Origin: RGIG5612 sp045600845
GTDB lineage: Bacteria; Bacillota; Clostridia; Lachnospirales; Lachnospiraceae
DNA length: 64,000 nucleotides
Assembly (NCBI GenBank): GCA_045600845.1
Contig: JAZRYR010000053.1
Coordinates: forward strand, 1-64,000
Direction of reading: 5' to 3'
The notes beneath the pieces are model-generated. The model was given only the letters and a program-made list of their open reading frames with translations. It had not been told where the DNA came from and ran no database searches. Made by a program: the position numbers and the translations under genes. This document shows, one piece after another, positions 32,597 through 41,042 of this stretch (position 1 is its first letter; each line of letters starts with the position of its first letter).

Positions 32597-33955
32597 TTAT
32601 AAAAAAATGTCTGCTATCCGGTACATACCGCTTTTTGTTGTAACAACCAATACGGTATCTCCCGCTTCAATAGTATCATTACCACCGGGAATAAAAGATT
32701 TTCCCTGCCGGGTAACATTTGCCAACAGCAGGTCTTTTTTCAGTTTCAGCTCCTTGATCGGCTTTCCTACAAAGCCCGCATCTTTACCGATCAGAAATTC
32801 CAGAACCTCTACTTTATTATCGATGACATGGCAAAGGGACTGTACTTCATCTTCTATAACATTCTGCATCGCACGTACATAACGCAGAATATGGTCTGCG
32901 GCAATATATTTTGGATTAAAGACACTCCCTACATTCAAATTAAACATCAGGTCTTCAAAGTCGGACTTTTTAATTTTTGCAATCATCTTTGCGTCCGGCG
33001 CATTCTTCTTCACGTACATGGAGATCAGAATATTCACCGAGTCTTCTCCGGTAACTGCCGCAACTGCAGAATATTTCAGGATATCCTCTTCCTCCAGAAT
33101 GTCAGTGTTGGTAGCATCTCCACAGATAATATTCGCTAGAGGGAGCGAGACACTGAGATTTTTACAGATTTCTTTGTCTTTATCGATAATCGTTACCGGC
33201 ATGGCGTTTTCCACAGCCATACGTCCTAAATAATAACCTAAACGTCCGCCACCAATAATTACCAGATTTTTCGAACGTCCGGTCTCATTTCCTAATTTTT
33301 TGAAGAATTTTTCTGCATCCTGCTGCGTCGCAACAAAAGAAAGAGTATCGCCAGCCTTGATTTCCGTTTCACCATTCGGGATAAATACTTCCCCGCCTCT
33401 CTTTACTGCGCAAATGAAAGCTTTTGTTTTTGTAGCGGCATATAAATCTTTAATCTTTACATCACATATTGGCATGCCTTCCGTGATTTCACAGGTCAGA
33501 ATTTCATTTCGACTTTTCGCAAAGGTTTCCACTTGAATTGCTGAACGGAATCGCAGGGAGTTAAACATTTCCCTGGCAGCTTCCATCTCCGGATTTACTA
33601 CCATGGAAAGTCCAAGATCTTCATTAATTACATTTATCGTTTCCCGGTAAATTGGATTCCGCACACGGGCAATGGTATGTTTCACCCCTAATTTATTCGC
33701 TACCAGACAAACCATCAGGTTCGCTTCATCATTATCGGTAATGGCCAGCATCAAGTCGCTGTTCTCTGCTCCTGCATCTTTTAAAACAGCAACAGACCTT
33801 GCATCTCCCACATAACACATAACATCCTGGGAGTTGCTGATATAACTTAAGCGCTCTTCATCTACGTCAATGACGGTGATGTCGTGATTTTCTTTACATA
33901 GTTGTTCGGCCAGAGTCGCTCCGACCTTGCCACATCCGGCAATGGCTATCTTCAT
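32597..33955 (-). CDS. trkA: TrkA potassium uptake regulatory subunit
   Basis: The 452-residue cytosolic protein has two tandem RCK modules. Each has an N-domain with a Rossmann motif (IAGCGKVGATLAEQL at residues 4-18 and IIGGGRLGYYLG near 235) and a C-domain. This is the double-RCK TrkA form, which binds NAD(H) and gates TrkH. It is the first gene of the trkA-trkH-crcB unit. Confidence 0.96.
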   Translation of the reverse strand: MKIAIAGCGKVGATLAEQLCKENHDITVIDVDEERLSYISNSQDVMCYVGDARSVAVLKDAGAENSDLMLAITDNDEANLMVCLVANKLGVKHTIARVRNPIYRETINVINEDLGLSMVVNPEMEAAREMFNSLRFRSAIQVETFAKSRNEILTCEITEGMPICDVKIKDLYAATKTKAFICAVKRGGEVFIPNGETEIKAGDTLSFVATQQDAEKFFKKLGNETGRSKNLVIIGGGRLGYYLGRMAVENAMPVTIIDKDKEICKNLSVSLPLANIICGDATNTDILEEEDILKYSAVAAVTGEDSVNILISMYVKKNAPDAKMIAKIKKSDFEDLMFNLNVGSVFNPKYIAADHILRYVRAMQNVIEDEVQSLCHVIDNKVEVLEFLIGKDAGFVGKPIKELKLKKDLLLANVTRQGKSFIPGGNDTIEAGDTVLVVTTKSGMYRIADIFL

Positions 33956-34058
33956 GACAAGCCTCCTCGTATTTTATGGTCATATTTTACCACAGTTCTT
34001 TTCTGGATGTGTGAATATTCTTTGTCTGCCTTTTTGTAAGCGGTGTTTTGAGTTATGC

Positions 34059-34154
34059 AATCACCGAAAGCCACACAAGGCGGCTTTTCGGGACTGTCCT
34101 GCGGTCGTTCCGTGCATTCGTGCAAGCACGATGCTCTTTCCTCGTCGCTAATGC
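34059..34154 (-). repeat. Dispersed structured repeat, copy 1
   Basis: This is the first of three copies (others at 45662 and 59793) of an element of about 100 bp. It contains two hairpins: CCGAAAAGCC with GGCTTTCGG, and a stem around GCATTCGTGCAAGCACGATGC. Like the other copies it begins on the minus strand directly after the U-tract of an intrinsic terminator, here that of tRNA-Gly. It is non-coding. Confidence 0.8.
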
Positions 34155-34180
34155 AAAAAGGACACCCTCTCGGATGTCCC
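34155..34180 (-). terminator. Terminator of tRNA-Gly
   Basis: On the minus strand GGGACATCC pairs with GGGTGTCC (two mismatches), followed by TTTTT. It starts 5 nt after the tRNA 3' end. Confidence 0.85.
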
Positions 34181-34184
34181 TAAG

Positions 34185-34257
34185 AGCGATAGACGGGGCT
34201 CGAACCCGCGGTCTCGACCTTGGCAAGGTCGCGCGTTACCAACTACGCCACTATCGC
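34185..34257 (-). tRNA. tRNA-Gly (anticodon GCC)
   Basis: This is a 73-nt cloverleaf. The acceptor stem GCGATAG pairs with CTATCGC, the anticodon loop CTTGCCAAG gives GCC, and the T-loop GGTTCGAGC is present; the discriminator base is T. CCA is not encoded. It has its own consensus promoter and terminator. Confidence 0.97.
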
Positions 34258-34293
34258 ATATGCTATTTTCACTCGTCTCGCGACGCAATAAGT

Positions 34294-34322
34294 AATATAA
34301 ACGAAGATGCCTCTTTTGTCAA
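34294..34322 (-). promoter_or_regulatory. Promoter of tRNA-Gly
   Basis: On the minus strand TTGACA (34317-34322), a 17-nt spacer and TATATT (34294-34299), about 30 nt before the mature tRNA. The remaining sequence to 34430 shows nothing else. Confidence 0.9.
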
Positions 34323-34430
34323 TTACTTTTTTAACTTATCTTTTTTGTTTTTTCTTTTGTTCGTTCCCCTGCTTCCATCTTTCGTTATTTTACGCGATTG
34401 TTTTTTCTTCCACCCGATATTTCGCTGCAT

Positions 34431-34742
34431 TTATGCAATCCATCGGATAATCTGCTCGCATATGAAAACTGCCGCACAAGCGCAAAGCGCAACTACCACC
34501 AGGCTCTTTTCTCTATAAGCAACAATAACTGCAACCACCAAGCCTGCAATCGCGGAAACCAGGAACTCTGTGGAGCTTAAGATGGCCGGAAATGTCATTG
34601 CTGCCAGGCAGGCATAAGGCACATAATATAAAAATGACTTTATGAAATTACTTTTTATTTCCTTGGTAGCCAGAGCCAAAGGAAGCATACGGATCAGATA
34701 AGTAACGCCGGCCATGACCAAAATGTACAGATAAATGCTCAT
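34431..34742 (-). CDS. azlD: AzlD-family branched-chain amino acid exporter subunit
   Basis: The 103-residue, about four-span membrane protein has the AzlD motif TYLIRMLPLAL at residues 14-24 and YVPYACLAAMTFPAIL. Together with AzlC it forms a branched-chain amino acid exporter. Its start overlaps the azlC stop by 4 nt (ATGA). Confidence 0.92.
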   Translation of the reverse strand: MSIYLYILVMAGVTYLIRMLPLALATKEIKSNFIKSFLYYVPYACLAAMTFPAILSSTEFLVSAIAGLVVAVIVAYREKSLVVVALCACAAVFICEQIIRWIA

Positions 34743-35452
34743 GATGCAGCCCCCTCTTCTTCCTTAATCGGCTTCCGCCACGCAGCCAAGGCGGCTACAA
34801 GGACAGTTACAATGATAATCGAAAAACCGGAAGAAATCTTATTTAATCCCGGTATATATTTGAAGGCGGTACTTAATGCCATGGCTAAAATAATAACCCA
34901 TACCAAAGTCTTATTTTTCTTGGCCGGTGGAATGATAATCGCCAGAAACATACCATAAATCGCAACGCTTAACGCACTGATAATAAAATTTGGAAGAAGG
35001 GATCCGGCAATGGCCCCCACCAAAGTGCCTAAGGTCCAACCAGGGATTGCTACCACCATGGCACCATAGTTAAAGAACGGGGAAAGCTTGCCCGGACTCG
35101 CCGCACTGACACCGAAGATTTCATCCGTCATTCCGAAAGAAATAAAGAACCGGTGAAAAAACGGATACTTTTTATCCAGTTTCTGGGAAATCGTCAAACT
35201 CATCAGCATGTATCTTAAATTGATAATGATCTGGGTAAAGGCCATCTCCCACAAGGTTCCATTAGCAAATATAATGTCCAGACCAGCAAACTGACCGGCA
35301 CTGGTCAGGTTGGTCAAAGAAATCAGAACCGACTCCCAGATATTCAGACCGCCCTTCACCGCCATCATGCCAAAAGTAAAGGATACCGCAAAGTATCCCA
35401 AGGCAATCGGTATGCCGGCTTTCAAGCCCTTTTTAAAGTTTTCCAAATTCAT
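34739..35452 (-). CDS. azlC: AzlC-family branched-chain amino acid exporter subunit
   Basis: The 237-residue membrane protein matches AzlC: GIPIALGYFAVSFTFG near the N-terminus, TSAGQFAG, NLRYMLMSLTISQKL and FGMTDEIFG. It has about eight spans. It is the first gene of the azlCD pair. No T-box, leucine leader or Lrp-type gene is adjacent, so the control is unknown. Confidence 0.93.
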   Translation of the reverse strand: MNLENFKKGLKAGIPIALGYFAVSFTFGMMAVKGGLNIWESVLISLTNLTSAGQFAGLDIIFANGTLWEMAFTQIIINLRYMLMSLTISQKLDKKYPFFHRFFISFGMTDEIFGVSAASPGKLSPFFNYGAMVVAIPGWTLGTLVGAIAGSLLPNFIISALSVAIYGMFLAIIIPPAKKNKTLVWVIILAMALSTAFKYIPGLNKISSGFSIIIVTVLVAALAAWRKPIKEEEGAAS

Positions 35453-35534
35453 GTTTTTGATTATACTGCATAGATTATTAGTTTACCAACACTTTATTTT
35501 GGCAATTTTTTTTATTTAAGAATTGCATGCGATA

Positions 35535-35543
35535 TGATATACT
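35535..35543 (+). promoter_or_regulatory. Extended -10 promoter before the leader ORF
   Basis: TGATATACT (35535-35543) is a TGnTATACT extended -10 element. A convincing -35 box at 17 nt is not seen. Transcription would begin about 20 nt before the short leader ORF. Confidence 0.5.
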
Positions 35544-35569
35544 GTTTTCGTGTTTTTTAGGAGGTTTCT

Positions 35570-35626
35570 ATGCCGTTTTTTCATCGGAAACTTCCAAAAA
35601 GCAATACAAAACATAAGGAGATGTAA
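35570..35626 (+). CDS. 18-codon leader ORF upstream of the F420-ligase-like gene
   Basis: ATG CCG through GAG ATG TAA encodes MPFFHRKLPKSNTKHKEM. It has a perfect TAGGAGG ribosome binding site 5 nt upstream, better than many genes here, and its last codons contain the AAGGAG ribosome binding site of the next gene, whose ATG lies 3 nt after the TAA. The layout suggests translational coupling or a regulatory leader peptide. The peptide is strongly basic. It is too short to be recognised as any family. Confidence 0.55.
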   Translation: MPFFHRKLPKSNTKHKEM

Positions 35627-35629
35627 AAA

Positions 35630-36823
35630 ATGCAGAGAAGAATTGGAACTATTTCAAGAGGTCTGCGTGCACCTATCGTAAAAGAAGGCGACGACTTAAG
35701 AAAAATCGTTGTTGACACTGTTTTAGATTGTGTAAACGCAGGAGATTTTGAGATTGGTAAAAAAGACGTACTGGCAATTACGGAATCTATCTTGGCTCGT
35801 TCCGAAAAGAACTATGCTACAACGGAGCAGCTGGCAACCGATGTCCGCAATAAACTCGGTGGCGGCACTGTTGGCATAGTCTTCCCTATCCTCTCCAGAA
35901 ACAGATTCGCCATCTGCTTAAGAGGAATCGCAAAGGGCTGCAAGAAGGTCGTTTTGATGCTTAGCTATCCAAGCGACGAGGTCGGCAATCACCTTCTCGA
36001 TATTGACTTACTGGATCAGAAAGGTATCAATCCATATACCGATGTTCTGACACAGGCTGAGTTTGAGGGAATGTTCGGCAAGTCCAAGCATACATTTACC
36101 GATGTTGACTATGTAAACTACTACAAGGACTTAATCGAAGAAGAAGGCGCTGAGGCGGAAATCATCTTCGCAAACAATCCTCGTAAAATCGTGGATTATA
36201 CAGATCATGTCATCTGTGCAGATATCCACACACGTAAGAGAACAAAACGGCTGATCCTGGAAGCAGGAGGAAAAGTTGTTCTTGGTATGGATGAACTTTT
36301 AAATGCCCCTGTTGACGGCTCCGGATACAACCCGGATTATGGTATTTTAGGTTCCAATAAGGCTACCGAAGAAACCATTAAGCTGTTCCCTATTAACTGT
36401 CAGGAATTCGCAGAAGGCGTTCAGGCAGACATCAAAGCTGCTACCGGCAAAACTATTGAAGTTATGGTTTATGGCGATGGTGCTTTCAAGGATCCGGTTG
36501 GAAAGATCTGGGAACTGGCGGACCCTGTAGTATCCCCTGGCTTCACTTCCGGCCTGATGGGAACTCCGAATGAACTGAAGCTGAAATATTTAGCTGACAA
36601 CCAGTTTGCAGACTTAAGAGGCGATGAGCTGAAAGAAGCTATGGTAAACGCTATTAAGGAAAAAGATGCAGACCTTAAAGGTACTATGGCTACCGAAGGA
36701 ACGACTCCTCGTCAGTTAACCGACCTGTTAGGATCTTTAGCAGACCTTACCAGCGGCTCCGGTGATAAGGGAACTCCTTTCATCTACATTCAGGGATATT
36801 TCGACAACTACACCGATGATTGA
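35630..36823 (+). CDS. Coenzyme F420-0:L-glutamate ligase-like (CofE family) protein
   Basis: The 397-residue protein matches the F420-0 gamma-glutamyl ligase family (PF01996): ISRGLRAPIVKEGDD at the start, FEIGKKDVLAITESILARSE and GDGAFKDPVGKIWELADP. In actinomycetes and archaea CofE adds glutamates to F420-0. Many Clostridia carry this longer version without other F420 genes, so the true reaction is probably a different glutamate ligation or amide formation. No other F420 gene is seen in the window. It has an AAGGAG ribosome binding site and an intrinsic terminator and is monocistronic apart from the leader ORF. Confidence 0.85.
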   Translation: MQRRIGTISRGLRAPIVKEGDDLRKIVVDTVLDCVNAGDFEIGKKDVLAITESILARSEKNYATTEQLATDVRNKLGGGTVGIVFPILSRNRFAICLRGIAKGCKKVVLMLSYPSDEVGNHLLDIDLLDQKGINPYTDVLTQAEFEGMFGKSKHTFTDVDYVNYYKDLIEEEGAEAEIIFANNPRKIVDYTDHVICADIHTRKRTKRLILEAGGKVVLGMDELLNAPVDGSGYNPDYGILGSNKATEETIKLFPINCQEFAEGVQADIKAATGKTIEVMVYGDGAFKDPVGKIWELADPVVSPGFTSGLMGTPNELKLKYLADNQFADLRGDELKEAMVNAIKEKDADLKGTMATEGTTPRQLTDLLGSLADLTSGSGDKGTPFIYIQGYFDNYTDD

Positions 36824-36860
36824 TGATGTGACTTTGTCATATTTCTCATGAGACGATTAA

Positions 36861-36887
36861 GGCGGCAGATAGTTCTGCCGCCTTTTT
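36861..36887 (+). terminator. Terminator after the F420-ligase-like gene
   Basis: GGCGGCAGA pairs with TCTGCCGCC, followed by TTTTT. Confidence 0.95.
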
Positions 36888-36930
36888 ATTTGAATTAAAA
36901 TATGGTTACAGCCTGTTCTTGACTATGACT

Positions 36931-39477
36931 TTATTTCCAATGATACGGCTCAGGCTCTTCCATACCCAGCGTTGCAAACAATACTTCAATTAATCGGGTC
37001 ACGCACTCCTCTGCTTTCTCTCTTGGAAGTTCGCCAGATTCAAATGCTGCCAGAATGTTGTCCACATCAGACTGTTTTGCCGGCATGATTAAATCATTTC
37101 CTGCAATGGCACATTTATAGGCCGTTGCACTGCCATTCGAAGTACTGGTCCAGTCCGTCATAACGATTCCCTTAAAGTCCCACTCACCTCTTAAGGCAAC
37201 TTCAAGGAGGTCCTGATTATTTGCAGCGGATACGCCATTAATCAGATTATAGGAAGTCATGATGCACATCGGCTGGGAATCCTTTACTGCAAGTTCAAAG
37301 CCCCGGATATAGATTTCACGGAGAGCACGTTCCGACAAAATACTGTTGGAATGCATCCGGTTTTCTTCCTGATTGTTGCAGGCGAAATGTTTCAGCGTGG
37401 TTCCAACACCTGGAATGCTTTGGACACCGTTGGTCATCGCTGCTGCCATGGTTCCTGTAATAAACGGGTCTTCGGAATAATACTCAAAGTTTCTGCCACA
37501 AAGAGGGTTTCGGTGAATGCACATACCCGGTGCCAGCCACCATGCAACATGGAACTCTTCCATCTCTTCGCCAATTAATTTTCCTAATTCTACCACTAAT
37601 TCCGGATCCCAGGTCTGGGCAATTAAGGTTCCAACCGGAATTGCAGTTGCATACATGTAATAGGTATCGATATTGGTTCTATGATGATCCGTTGCAAATA
37701 GTCCCCCACGAACAGCGGATAAGAATCCGTCGCCCCAGATCAGGCCGCTTTCCCGGTCTACATCATAATTTTTTCTAAGACGGATACCAGCTGGTCCATC
37801 GGTCATGGAAATCGCCGGAATTCCGTATTTCTCCGTAAATTTGCAACTGGTTTCGCCTGCAGCTCCCGGAATAAACATTCCCGTCATAACCAGCTGATTA
37901 TCTTTTATATTGTCCTGGCCTTTGGTGATTTCGCCCATGAGCATAGCCGTCAGTTCGCCCTTGCTCATTTTTGCGGCAATGGCCTTCGCTTCTTCATGGA
38001 ACTTGCTTTCCGGAAGTTTCATTTTTTCGATTTCTACTGGCGCAAAAGCACAAATAATAGCATTTTTCTCTGCTGCCTCTTTTTCCCAGGCCTTCCGCTT
38101 TTCTTCTATCACTTTACCATCCGGACGAATTTCGTTCAATTTGGTTTCTTCTGTATTCTGAAGAGGGGCAATATGTTGTACTTTTTCAATTACACAGTCT
38201 TCCGAAACTTCCAAAACGCCCGCTACCTGAACCTGCTCTACATGCTCTCCAAGAAGGAGCAAGTAACGGCCCTTTTCTACAACCCATGCGGATTGTTCGT
38301 AAAGGAAAGAGGCCAGGTTCTTCGCATCGGTTGTTATTTCAACCATTTCCTCCTCACCCGGATCCAGTTCTTTCGTTTTCTGATATCCGACCAGACGCTT
38401 TAATTCTTTCCCTTCCGTTCCCTGAGGGCAAGCTGCATATAATTGGACAACCTGTCTTCCGGAGTATTCCGCTCCTGTGTTCGTAACTTTTACCGTGACT
38501 TTTACACCGTTTCCATCTGCTGCAACATCTACCGTTTCCATTGCAAAATCGGTATAAGAAAGGCCATATCCAAACGGATATAAGGGTTTTACACCAAAGC
38601 TGTCAAAATACCGATATCCAACATAGATGCCTTCGTCATATTTTTCATTAGTGGTGTCCCCGTTCAGATAACTGAAGGTGGCTGCATTCGGGAAGTCTTC
38701 GTATTTTACGGCCCAGGTAGTAGCCAGTCTGCCAGAAGGGGAAACTTTTCCGGTAACAACGTCCGCGATAACATGACCTGCTTCACAACCAGGCTGGGAC
38801 ACATAAACGATGGCCTTCACCTTCTCATTCCATGCCAGTTCAGAAACGTCCACCTGTCCTCCGGCGTTCACAATAACAATCAGGTTCTCGTTATATTTTA
38901 AGATTTCTTCCATCTGCTGTTTTTCTTCTTCTTTCAGGAACCAATCACCCTCAGTAAGTTTCCGGTCATAGCCTTCGCCTGCCGTTCTGCTGATGACATA
39001 AAGAGCTGCATCGGCTTCCTTCAATTCTGTTTCCACCACAGGAATCGGAGGTGTGGTTTCCCGATCTGTGCCGGCAAGAACTCCTAAAAAGGCCATATCG
39101 CTGCTTTTTTCCATTTCCGCAATACGATTCAGTACCAACTTACTCCAGGCAAGAATCGAAGCCTTTTCGTCGTCTACATACTTTTGTGCCGCCGCTTCAT
39201 TCACGATCGGTACGCCTGCTGCACGGAAGCCTTCTAAAACGGATACAACCGCCCTGGAGTTTACGTCGCCGGAGCCAGTTCCCCCTTTAACGATTTCTGC
39301 AATACCGTTGCCAAATACAGCAATTTTCCGACCCGTACCTAAAGGAAGTACTCCTTCATTCTTCAGCAGGACTACACCCTGAGCTGCCGCTTTTCTGGAA
39401 ATTTCCCGGTTTTTAATTTCTCTCGGAGAAATTTCATTTGTTAACACACCACTATATGTACGTTCTTTAACTTTCAT
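36931..39477 (-). CDS. GH3 beta-glucosidase with permuted domain order
   Basis: This 848-residue cytosolic glycoside hydrolase of family 3 has no signal peptide. The usual order is reversed: the GH3 C-terminal (alpha/beta sandwich) domain comes first (about residues 30-270, AAQGVVLLKNEGVLPL), then a fibronectin-III-like domain (about 330-400), then the (beta/alpha)8 GH3 N-terminal domain (about 510-840). The nucleophile is D775 in GIVMTDWTS, and the family motifs GVGTTLKHFACNNQEENR and NFEYYSEDP are intact. Similar permuted enzymes are known from Ruminococcus albus and Butyrivibrio. It should hydrolyse beta-glucosides taken into the cell. It is monocistronic; no sugar transporter lies beside it. 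Confidence 0.93.
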   Translation of the reverse strand: MKVKERTYSGVLTNEISPREIKNREISRKAAAQGVVLLKNEGVLPLGTGRKIAVFGNGIAEIVKGGTGSGDVNSRAVVSVLEGFRAAGVPIVNEAAAQKYVDDEKASILAWSKLVLNRIAEMEKSSDMAFLGVLAGTDRETTPPIPVVETELKEADAALYVISRTAGEGYDRKLTEGDWFLKEEEKQQMEEILKYNENLIVIVNAGGQVDVSELAWNEKVKAIVYVSQPGCEAGHVIADVVTGKVSPSGRLATTWAVKYEDFPNAATFSYLNGDTTNEKYDEGIYVGYRYFDSFGVKPLYPFGYGLSYTDFAMETVDVAADGNGVKVTVKVTNTGAEYSGRQVVQLYAACPQGTEGKELKRLVGYQKTKELDPGEEEMVEITTDAKNLASFLYEQSAWVVEKGRYLLLLGEHVEQVQVAGVLEVSEDCVIEKVQHIAPLQNTEETKLNEIRPDGKVIEEKRKAWEKEAAEKNAIICAFAPVEIEKMKLPESKFHEEAKAIAAKMSKGELTAMLMGEITKGQDNIKDNQLVMTGMFIPGAAGETSCKFTEKYGIPAISMTDGPAGIRLRKNYDVDRESGLIWGDGFLSAVRGGLFATDHHRTNIDTYYMYATAIPVGTLIAQTWDPELVVELGKLIGEEMEEFHVAWWLAPGMCIHRNPLCGRNFEYYSEDPFITGTMAAAMTNGVQSIPGVGTTLKHFACNNQEENRMHSNSILSERALREIYIRGFELAVKDSQPMCIMTSYNLINGVSAANNQDLLEVALRGEWDFKGIVMTDWTSTSNGSATAYKCAIAGNDLIMPAKQSDVDNILAAFESGELPREKAEECVTRLIEVLFATLGMEEPEPYHWK

Positions 39478-39563
39478 AATGACCTCTTTTCCTGATGGTA
39501 ACAGTGTTTTTTCTACACCGTTATTTTAACATCCGTTTCCACCCGACAGCAATAAGAAACATA

Positions 39564-40835
39564 TCACATTCCAAATACAAACCAGATGAATAAATATCCG
39601 ATGGTAACGGCAGTTAACGTGAATGGAATTCCGATTCTGGCAAAATCTTTTATGGTTACCTTATAGCCTTCTTTTTGAAGAATTCCGGTAGCGGCGATGT
39701 TCGCAGAAGCTCCCACAGGGGTCAGGTTTCCGCCTAAGGTTGCTCCGGACAAAAGTCCGAAATATAACAGATATGGTGGAATTCCCAGACTTAAGGAAAT
39801 GCTCTGGACAACCGGCAACATAGTAGCAACATAAGGAATATTGTCAATGAATGCAGAAAGAAGAACCGACATCCAAACAATTACCGTATAAAGCAGAAAG
39901 ATGTTATTTTTCCCTAAACCGCCGATAAAGTTGGCCAGGTCGTTAATCACGCCGATATTCTGAAGCCCTGCAATAACCACAAACATTCCCGCCAGCAAAG
40001 CAATCGTCGGATAGTCTATACTTTTGACAGAATGAAGCAGGGACTTTGGCTTACGGTTGCGAATCAGATCTACTATCATGCAGATCACTGCGATGGCACA
40101 ACAAATGAAACCGTTGGTAATATCCGGCTTTTCCGGCAGGAAGGACGCTGCAATAAGAAATACAACGATTCCAATCAGCGCGAAGGACGGAAACAGACTT
40201 TCCACCTTTGTATGACTGTCCGAAAATACTGCTGACTTTTCCTTTCGGAATAAGATCAGCATTACCAGAACAGTTCCTAAAGCGCCCAGCTCCACCGCCC
40301 AAAAGATTCCCGGCTTTCCGTTGATAAAGAAGAAACTCATAAAATCCATTTTTGCATAAGCTCCCAGCATAATGGACGTAGTGTCTCCGACCAAAGTAGC
40401 CGCACCCTGCAGATTAGAAGAAACGGCAATAGAAAGAATCATACCTGTTGGATTCATATTCAGTTTTTTACAAATGGCCAGTCCCACCGGTGCAATCATA
40501 ATAACCGTTGCCACATTGTCGATAAAAGCAGACACAACGCCCGCGAATAAGGACATCAGAATAATGACCATTTTTACGTTTTTGGAATGCCGCAGCAAAG
40601 ATTCCGCAATTCGGTTCGGCATTTTGGATTCAATAAAATAATCCACCACAATCATGGTTCCGGCAATCATCATCAGTACATTAAAATCGATGGCCCTGAA
40701 AATATTACCGACTGGCGTGATTCCTGCAATGCAGAATATTAAGGCCACGGCAAGAGCCGCATAAGTACGGTAATTGGATTTTGCGATCATCACAATGTAC
40801 ATGGCGATAAATAAAATAATGGCAAATATTTTCAC
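39564..40835 (-). CDS. ArsB/NhaD-type (IT superfamily) permease under a Mn2+ riboswitch
   Basis: The 423-residue protein has about eleven membrane spans and two inverted repeats, marked by the twin motifs SAFIDNVATVIMIAPV and SAFIDNIPYVATMLPV of the ArsB/NhaD/citrate group. The family covers arsenite exporters, Na+/H+ antiporters and anion permeases; the sequence alone does not fix the substrate. The start is a GTG at 40835 with AGGAGA 4 nt upstream. The leader contains a yybP-ykoY riboswitch and terminator, so expression should rise with Mn2+. This suggests manganese export or a closely related role. Confidence 0.85.
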   Translation of the reverse strand: MKIFAIILFIAMYIVMIAKSNYRTYAALAVALIFCIAGITPVGNIFRAIDFNVLMMIAGTMIVVDYFIESKMPNRIAESLLRHSKNVKMVIILMSLFAGVVSAFIDNVATVIMIAPVGLAICKKLNMNPTGMILSIAVSSNLQGAATLVGDTTSIMLGAYAKMDFMSFFFINGKPGIFWAVELGALGTVLVMLILFRKEKSAVFSDSHTKVESLFPSFALIGIVVFLIAASFLPEKPDITNGFICCAIAVICMIVDLIRNRKPKSLLHSVKSIDYPTIALLAGMFVVIAGLQNIGVINDLANFIGGLGKNNIFLLYTVIVWMSVLLSAFIDNIPYVATMLPVVQSISLSLGIPPYLLYFGLLSGATLGGNLTPVGASANIAATGILQKEGYKVTIKDFARIGIPFTLTAVTIGYLFIWFVFGM

Positions 40836-40857
40836 ACTATCTCCTATGGTCTTCTAC

Positions 40858-40983
40858 AAAAAAGACTTTTACCACGCAAATAACGCAGTAAAAGTCTTGC
40901 TGTTCGTTTGGAATCCTGACCCGGGACTTTCGTCCGTACTGACGAGTCAGACAACAGGCAACGCCTGCCAGCTACTCCCTTTT
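40858..40983 (-). promoter_or_regulatory. yybP-ykoY (manganese) riboswitch with terminator
   Basis: On the minus strand the aptamer begins AAAAGGGAGTAGCTGGC and has a GGCAGGCGTTGCC hairpin, then CTCGTCAGTACGGAC with GTCCCGGGTCAG, then CCAAACGAACAGCAAGAC. These are the conserved blocks of the yybP-ykoY family (GGGAGUAG, GUCAxUACG, CCGG and AGCAAGACxUUUAC). The 3' strand AAGACTTTTAC (ending at 40888) also forms the terminator stem with GTAAAAGTCTT (40862-40872) and a T-run. This is the family's usual arrangement for Mn2+-induced readthrough into the downstream gene, here the ArsB/NhaD permease. Confidence 0.9.
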
Positions 40984-41042
40984 CACTTTATTTTTATTTA
41001 CAATATATTTCTGTCCTTGTCAACAAAACAATTTGTAAACAA

